Shown here piece by piece: positions 58,826 to 64,000 of a stretch of 64,000 nt of DNA. Position 1 is the first letter of the stretch; every line of letters starts with the position of its first letter. The notes beneath the pieces are model-generated. The model was not told the DNA's origin. It searched no databases and saw only the letters and a list, made by a program, of their open reading frames with translations. The stretch covers positions 1-64,000 of the forward strand of contig JAOUMY010000013.1 of assembly GCA_029881255.1 (NCBI GenBank), read 5' to 3'. Position numbers and translations under genes: made by a program. This DNA is from Gammaproteobacteria bacterium. Its GTDB lineage: Bacteria; Pseudomonadota; Gammaproteobacteria; S012-40.

Positions 58826-61327
58826 ATGAAAATAAATTCTCGACTATTTGCTACCCTTGGCCTGATCGCGGTTCTTAACGCCTGCGGGATTGTCCAGCCA
58901 GGCGAAGAAATAGATGAAGACAACACGCCACCGAGTATCGTCAAGGTTGAGCCTGCTAGCCTCACAAGCAAGACAATTGATCCCAATACCAAGCAGATCA
59001 AACTCTATTTTAGTGAAACGCTGGATTCCAATAGCATTTCTGCCAGCACCATCACTATCACACCGGAAATAAGCTTCACAGCAACTACGGCGAGCTCCAA
59101 TTCAGGAGTTGAAAATGATGTTGTGGTTCTCACGCTGGATGAACCACTGATGGTCGACACCACTTATCATCTGAAAATCAATAGCGGCATTAGAGACAAA
59201 GCTGGCAACCTACAGGAAGTGGTTACGCTCTATGACTTCAGCACGCCGCGTTCGTTCTTTGTGAACGGAGCAATCACGGGGCTAAAAGGCTCTATTCAAC
59301 TGTCACTGACTGCTGACGGCCAAGAAGGCGACGAAATACTTACTGTCAACAGCGCGGGTGAATCAACCCCTTATCAGTTTAACTACCGAATCATCGACGG
59401 TCACAAATATAGATTTGAAATTTTGCACCTGGATGGTGAAGAAGGTTTCTGTTCAGCAATTAATACCCGTGGCAGCATAAATAATCAAAATGTCAGCATC
59501 GCTGTAGAATGTGATGGCGTCAGCCCGGTTTACCCTGAGTATTCAAAGTGGACCGCTCACGGCAGCCCGACGGAAAGCAATCTCAAGCAACATTGGGGCA
59601 TTATGCGCTATCTACCCCTGCCCGCTTCAACTGAAAGCTGCGCCGGCATTACCGCCACAGACAAACTCGGTGTATTTAGCTGGCAATGTGCAGAAAAAGA
59701 CGGAAAGATTATTGTTCACAATGGCAGCGGTGAGTTCAATCCGGGTAAAGGCCTTACCTCTCTAATCGATTTCAGTAAGAAGCAATGGAAACGTAACAAG
59801 TTAATCGTCAAGCTTAACGGTACTGAGTTAACCAATATCGATTCAAAAGATGCACGCTGGTGGAACAACGCAATCTATGACATACAAATCGGCCTGAATC
59901 AGCTGTCTGAACGAGGCGCTATTTACCTTGCGCGAGCCGAAACGTTTGGTAACACCTATGGTGCAAATCTCGAATTCAAGGAAAGCCATATCATTTTACT
60001 TACGGCTCCAGGATTTGTCCTTTCGACGCACCCCACCGGAACTGGCAGCAATATGATTGCATTGAATAACAGTCACTATAGCTGGATAGAAGGCGAATAC
60101 ACGAGCAGCTCTGAAAACATATTAGAAGTGTTTAACAGTAGAAATTTGCGCATTCACAATGCCCGTTTCTTCGGATCTAAAAAAGGCAGCAATCTCTCCA
60201 AACTTTTGCAGTGTCGCCTAAGCAATGTTGTGTTCGAAAAAAGCGGGGGAAATGGCCTCACTTTGATTGGTGACGGAGAGACCTACGGTCTCATTACGCT
60301 GGAAAATATCACCTCATCAAACAACGCCGGAACTGGAATTGAAATCGACTCCGCAGATCGCGTGACATTAGTCAACAGTATGGCTGCGAAAAATGGACTA
60401 CATGGCATTCGAGTTGAGGGGTCAGGCAACGTACTCAACAAGGTTATCACTCACTCCAATAACGGTGATGGTTTGTTACTCGAAGGCTCGCGCAATTCCT
60501 TTTTTGCTGATATTACCAGCAGCGCCAATACCGGTAACGGTCTTCAGATCGCCAATACCGAAGGCAATGTAAAGTTAAGCGAGTACAACCATATCGTAAA
60601 TGCCACTTTGACCGACAATGCCGGACAGGGCTTTAGCTATGTAAATGGCGCAGCCAACAACAATAATCATGCTAGCAACATACTTGATGCCTTCAATTCT
60701 GTCTCTGACTGCAGCACCAGTGGCGCATGTGAAAATGTCGACGTTTTTAGCGTCAGCAATTTTAGCGATAATTTTGTGGGCGAAGGCACCATCGCAGAGG
60801 ATATTTCAAACGTCGACTTTTCCACTTCAACTGGCAACCACTACAGTAGCTGGAATTTAGATGGTAAAGACCTTGATAGCGGACAAACAGCCAATGGCGC
60901 ATGCGCTGCTGGTGGCTGCCGAATCATTGATTGGTCGCTCAAATCCACAGCGCAAACTGAAATTCTTGGCGCGAAGGAAAGTTCGACCTCCACACAACAT
61001 CACACGCTGTTCAATTATAAAACAGGCAACGCTTTACCCGTAGGCAGCAAAGAATTACTCGGTGACAATAACGGCAATAATGATCAGGACGCGAATTGCG
61101 AAATCGGAGAAAACTGCCTTCGCCCCATTACTTATCTCGTCAATAGCGTCGAGATCATTAATGACGGGATTGGAAATGACAATAATTTGTGCGAAGCAGG
61201 TGAAACCTGTATTCGAGCACCGAATATTGGCGCGTATCAGGGACATGGCGAGCTAATCGATGCGGAACCACAGCCAACTACACCTGAAGGTGTGATACTC
61301 AAGCAATGGAGCCAAAACGGAATTTAG
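58826..61327 (+). CDS. Right-handed beta-helix lipoprotein with Ig-like (Big_5) domain
   Basis: An 833-residue predicted lipoprotein (signal SRLFATLGLIAVLNAC). Residues about 35-150 look like a Big_5-type Ig-like domain (PPSIVKVEPAS, LYFSETLDSNSISAST). A long middle region carries parallel beta-helix repeats (GIEIDSADRVTLVNS, GIRVEGSGNVLNKV, GLLLEGSRNSFFAD). The C-terminus has paired Cys loops (GNDNNLCEAGETCIR, APNIGAYQGHG) like choice-of-anchor Q proteins. Binding or cleavage of a polysaccharide is possible but unproven. The gene is inserted between iscX and ndk, which are normally adjacent, and faces the opposite way. Confidence 0.8.
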   Translation: MKINSRLFATLGLIAVLNACGIVQPGEEIDEDNTPPSIVKVEPASLTSKTIDPNTKQIKLYFSETLDSNSISASTITITPEISFTATTASSNSGVENDVVVLTLDEPLMVDTTYHLKINSGIRDKAGNLQEVVTLYDFSTPRSFFVNGAITGLKGSIQLSLTADGQEGDEILTVNSAGESTPYQFNYRIIDGHKYRFEILHLDGEEGFCSAINTRGSINNQNVSIAVECDGVSPVYPEYSKWTAHGSPTESNLKQHWGIMRYLPLPASTESCAGITATDKLGVFSWQCAEKDGKIIVHNGSGEFNPGKGLTSLIDFSKKQWKRNKLIVKLNGTELTNIDSKDARWWNNAIYDIQIGLNQLSERGAIYLARAETFGNTYGANLEFKESHIILLTAPGFVLSTHPTGTGSNMIALNNSHYSWIEGEYTSSSENILEVFNSRNLRIHNARFFGSKKGSNLSKLLQCRLSNVVFEKSGGNGLTLIGDGETYGLITLENITSSNNAGTGIEIDSADRVTLVNSMAAKNGLHGIRVEGSGNVLNKVITHSNNGDGLLLEGSRNSFFADITSSANTGNGLQIANTEGNVKLSEYNHIVNATLTDNAGQGFSYVNGAANNNNHASNILDAFNSVSDCSTSGACENVDVFSVSNFSDNFVGEGTIAEDISNVDFSTSTGNHYSSWNLDGKDLDSGQTANGACAAGGCRIIDWSLKSTAQTEILGAKESSTSTQHHTLFNYKTGNALPVGSKELLGDNNGNNDQDANCEIGENCLRPITYLVNSVEIINDGIGNDNNLCEAGETCIRAPNIGAYQGHGELIDAEPQPTTPEGVILKQWSQNGI

Positions 61328-61343
61328 CACAACAAGTCTTATA

Positions 61344-61376
61344 AAAAAGCCCGATAAATTTATCGGGCTTTTTTTT
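61344..61376. terminator. Bidirectional intrinsic terminator between the beta-helix gene and iscX
   Basis: A long stem (AAAAAGCCCGATAAA/TTTATCGGGCTTTTT) with T-runs on both strands. It ends the plus-strand beta-helix gene and the minus-strand isc operon. Confidence 0.9.
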
Positions 61377-61384
61377 GTATTCAC

Positions 61385-61585
61385 TTAACTTCGTTCGTCT
61401 ATCCACGCCATTTGAATGGCTTCCAGAATTTTCTCTCCGGAACGATCTGGAATATCATCAAACTCGTCAAGCTCACAGACCCACTGATGCAAATCGGTAA
61501 ATCGAATATATTGCGGATCAACTTCCGGGTGCTTATCGTCCAATGCTATCGCAATTTCCAGACTATCCGTCCATTTGAGGCTCAT
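61385..61585 (-). CDS. iscX: Fe-S cluster assembly protein IscX
   Basis: A 66-residue acidic protein that binds IscS and modulates iron loading. [20 protein letters not shown] at the start and [14 protein letters not shown] at the end are diagnostic. It is the last gene of the isc operon, 13 bases after fdx. Confidence 0.96.
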   Translation of the reverse strand: MSLKWTDSLEIAIALDDKHPEVDPQYIRFTDLHQWVCELDEFDDIPDRSGEKILEAIQMAWIDERS

Positions 61586-61598
61586 TTATTATCTCCCG

Positions 61599-61937
61599 TC
61601 AGTGACTTTCCGAAACCATGTTAATCGTGTATTTCGGAATTTCAATTACCAGATCGCTTTCGTCAACAACCGTCTGACAACTCAGCCGGGAATCTGGTTC
61701 CAGCCCCCAGGCTTTGTCCAACATATCTTCCTCTGTTTCCTCTGCCTCGATCAAAGACTCACCACCTTCACGAATATAGACATGACAAGTGGTACAGGCG
61801 CAGGACTTCTCGCACGCATGTTCAATATGAATATGATTTTTTAGCAATGCGTCACAAATTGTCACGCCTTTTTCAGCTTCCAGAACTGCACCTTCAGGGC
61901 ATAATTCTACATGCGGTAATACGATAATTTGTGGCAT
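61599..61937 (-). CDS. fdx: ISC-type [2Fe-2S] ferredoxin
   Basis: The electron donor for Fe-S cluster assembly. Cluster ligands are in HACEKSCACTTCHVYI and SRLSCQTVV. At 112 residues it is normal. It starts 11 bases after hscA. Confidence 0.96.
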   Translation of the reverse strand: MPQIIVLPHVELCPEGAVLEAEKGVTICDALLKNHIHIEHACEKSCACTTCHVYIREGGESLIEAEETEEDMLDKAWGLEPDSRLSCQTVVDESDLVIEIPKYTINMVSESH

Positions 61938-61948
61938 TAATTCACCCC

Positions 61949-63820
61949 TCAGATATCAACATCATCTACTTTTTGTCCGGAAAGCGCGCGCTTGATATTG
62001 CTATTCATGCGACGTGAAACATAGCCAACACAAACCGCTTCCAAATTTTCGATAGCGTCCTTAATCGCATCTGCATCGACACCGCTTCGGGTTTGCACCA
62101 GCCTATCAAGCGCCTTATCTATCTGCGTACGCTCTTCCGCAGATAACAACTCATCTCCATCATCATTGAGTGCTGCTTTTAACGCTTCGATTTCACGATC
62201 AGCCTCAACTTGCTGCTCTCGCAGTTTCCTCATTTCCATATCCTGCGCCGCATGATCAAAAGAGGAGCGCAGCATGGTTTCTATTTCATTCTCGCTCAAA
62301 CCATAAGATGGTTTTACTTCAATATGACTCTCAACACCACTAGTCTGCTCACGGGCAGACACACTCAGAAGCCCATCAGCATCTACCTGGTAGGTAACCC
62401 GAATTCTCGCAGATCCTGCTACCATTGGGGGTATGCCGCGCAACTCAAATCGAGCAAGCGAACGACAGTCTTCCGTCAGGTCACGCTCGCCCTGCAAAAC
62501 ATGAACAGCCAGCGCTGTCTGTCCATCTTTAAAGGTCGTGAATTCCTGTGCGCGGGCAACTGGAATCGTCGTATTGCGGGGAATAATATGCTCGACCAGA
62601 CCACCCATCGTTTCGATCCCAAGAGAAAGTGGAATTACATCAAGCAAGAGCATTTCATTGTCGGGTTTATTACCCGCCAACACATCCGCCTGGATGGACG
62701 CTCCGATTGCGACCACCTTATCAGGATCTATATCCACTAATGGATCACATTCGAAAAACTCGCCTACCAGAGTTCGGACAAGCGGAACACGGGTCGAGCC
62801 ACCAACCATAACGACTTCATCGACTTCACGCTTTTCTATTCCTGCATCTCGAATAGTTCGGCGGCATGCAGCAATTGTTTTCCGTACCAACGGCGCAAGC
62901 AGCTCGTTCAACAAATCCCGCGTCAACACGCCTGCCCATTTAATCTCATCTTGCTCGATAGAAATTTCTGACTGAGCGTTTTCGGTCAAGGCCTCTTTTA
63001 CGCGTCGCGATTCTTCCATCAAACGACGCATCATGGAACGGCTGGCATCTTCTTTAATTCCAGCTTCACCCATAATCCACTGAGCAATAACACGATCAAA
63101 ATCGTCGCCCCCAAGTGCGCTATCACCACCTGTGGCTAAAACTTCGAACACGCCTTTGTTCAGGCGTAAAATCGAAATATCAAATGTACCGCCACCGAAA
63201 TCATAGATCGCAATAGTGCCGTCATTGCGTTTATCGAGGCCATATGCAACCGCAGCGGCGGTTGGCTCATTTAGCAATCGAAAAAGATTCAAGCCAGCAA
63301 TTCGTGCAGCATCTTTCGTCGCCTGACGTTGCGCATCGTCGAAATAGGCGGGGACGGTTATAACGACTCCACTCAGTTCGCCACCTAAGGTTTCCTCTGC
63401 ACGTAATTTTAATACTTTGAGAATTTCCGCAGACACTTCGATCGGACTGACATCACCTCGGCGCGTCTTAATACGAGGTACGCCTGCACTCTCATCCACA
63501 AACTCATAAGGCAGTTGGCTTCCCAGACTATTTAAATCGTTGGCGCTGCGTCCCATCAGGCGCTTAATGGAGCTAAGTGTATTAAGCGGATCTTTGACGG
63601 CGTGCTTAAGGCCAATTTCTCCAACAATGACGCCTTCAGAAGCATAGTGCACAACCGATGGCAGAATGTGCTTGCCCTCGCTATCCGCCAAAGTCTCCGC
63701 TACTCCGCTGCGCACACTTGCAACCAACGAATTGGTTGTACCGAGATCAATCCCCGCAGCTAATTTGTGTTGATGTGGAGCAGCCGATTGGCCAGGTTCA
63801 GAAATTTGTAATAATGCCAT
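61949..63820 (-). CDS. hscA: Fe-S protein assembly chaperone HscA
   Basis: A specialised Hsp70 that releases clusters from IscU. The ATPase domain has [32 protein letters not shown] and [11 protein letters not shown]. The substrate domain follows with [11 protein letters not shown]. At 623 residues it is typical of HscA and shorter than DnaK. It overlaps none of its neighbours; hscB ends six bases upstream. Confidence 0.97.
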   Translation of the reverse strand: MALLQISEPGQSAAPHQHKLAAGIDLGTTNSLVASVRSGVAETLADSEGKHILPSVVHYASEGVIVGEIGLKHAVKDPLNTLSSIKRLMGRSANDLNSLGSQLPYEFVDESAGVPRIKTRRGDVSPIEVSAEILKVLKLRAEETLGGELSGVVITVPAYFDDAQRQATKDAARIAGLNLFRLLNEPTAAAVAYGLDKRNDGTIAIYDFGGGTFDISILRLNKGVFEVLATGGDSALGGDDFDRVIAQWIMGEAGIKEDASRSMMRRLMEESRRVKEALTENAQSEISIEQDEIKWAGVLTRDLLNELLAPLVRKTIAACRRTIRDAGIEKREVDEVVMVGGSTRVPLVRTLVGEFFECDPLVDIDPDKVVAIGASIQADVLAGNKPDNEMLLLDVIPLSLGIETMGGLVEHIIPRNTTIPVARAQEFTTFKDGQTALAVHVLQGERDLTEDCRSLARFELRGIPPMVAGSARIRVTYQVDADGLLSVSAREQTSGVESHIEVKPSYGLSENEIETMLRSSFDHAAQDMEMRKLREQQVEADREIEALKAALNDDGDELLSAEERTQIDKALDRLVQTRSGVDADAIKDAIENLEAVCVGYVSRRMNSNIKRALSGQKVDDVDI

Positions 63821-63826
63821 TAGTAA

Positions 63827-64000
63827 TCAATCGTCCAGTTTTGATTCCACCAGTTCTGCTTCGTGCCGCAGCTTCTCAAAAAATTGCAGTTTTCTTATCG
63901 CATCCAGCATCTCTTCCACAGGCGCACCGGGAATCAACACTTCAAATTCACGCTGCAAAAAACCGTACAAACCTCGCATGTGCTTTTCGATTTCTTCAAT
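63827..64000 (-). CDS. hscB: Co-chaperone HscB, C-terminal fragment (runs off the window)
   Basis: A J-domain protein that delivers IscU to HscA. Only the last 57 residues are visible, from the C-terminal helical domain: FEVLIPGAPVEEMLDAIRKL and QFFEKLRHEAELVESKLDD, which matches the IscU-binding three-helix domain. The stop codon TGA is at 63827-63829. The operon order hscB-hscA-fdx-iscX is standard. Confidence 0.92.
   Translation of the reverse strand: MEEIEKHMRGLYGFLQREFEVLIPGAPVEEMLDAIRKLQFFEKLRHEAELVESKLDD

Overview
The window is a chromosomal segment from a gammaproteobacterium. The evidence is conserved gene order: tuf with upstream tRNA-Tyr/Gly/Thr; ruvC-ruvA-ruvB followed by tolQ-tolR-tolA-tolB-pal-cpoB-queE-queC; and hscB-hscA-fdx-iscX, ndk-rlmN-pilF-rodZ, hisS-yfgM-bamB-der. 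These are blocks I know from Pseudomonas and its relatives. A thiosulfate-type YeeE permease, a very large multiheme cytochrome and many surface lipoproteins suggest an environmental, probably aquatic or sediment, redox-active organism. I cannot name the genus. I see no insertion sequence, phage gene, integrase or CRISPR array.

Layout. 1-1136: start of tuf (minus strand), three tRNAs with a promoter, a small PA3496-family gene, and tRNA-Lys. 1195-12193: a minus-strand housekeeping run (YeeE permease, queC/queE, the Tol-Pal system, ruvBAC, yebC). 12345-15046: a plus-strand group (YaiI, short CDF transporter, methionine aminopeptidase, HupE). 15254-18842: fusA2 (second EF-G), a DUF2279 protein and a small membrane protein. 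18984-23709: plus-strand lrgAB, a hybrid histidine kinase and a repeat lipoprotein. 23913-28835: one gene for a cytochrome in which I count 67 heme-attachment motifs. 29339-37591: sohB, a STAS protein, surface and outer-membrane proteins, a 34-residue membrane microprotein, a degenerate alpha/beta hydrolase and DUF445. 37678-42522: a minus-strand run with an SDR, a spore-photoproduct-lyase-like radical SAM protein, a nucleosidase, a glycosyltransferase, an MBL hydrolase and an NAD-binding protein. 42864-50453: two giant PKD-repeat lipoproteins in tandem. 50841-64000: the der-bamB-yfgM-hisS / rodZ-pilF-rlmN-ndk block and the isc 3' half, with a large beta-helix lipoprotein inserted on the opposite strand between iscX and ndk.

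The housekeeping blocks cover translation, Holliday-junction repair, envelope integrity (Tol-Pal, BamB, CpoB, RodZ), queuosine precursor synthesis and Fe-S assembly. The accessory content is mostly secreted or outer-membrane: PKD and cadherin-like repeat lipoproteins, a right-handed beta-helix lipoprotein, beta-barrels and the giant cytochrome. The cytochrome is the standout. It is built from about 33 tandem copies of a roughly 47-residue, two-heme unit with two extra histidines per unit, which looks like a covalently linked bis-histidine heme chain. All functional statements rest on motif recognition by eye; no searches were run.
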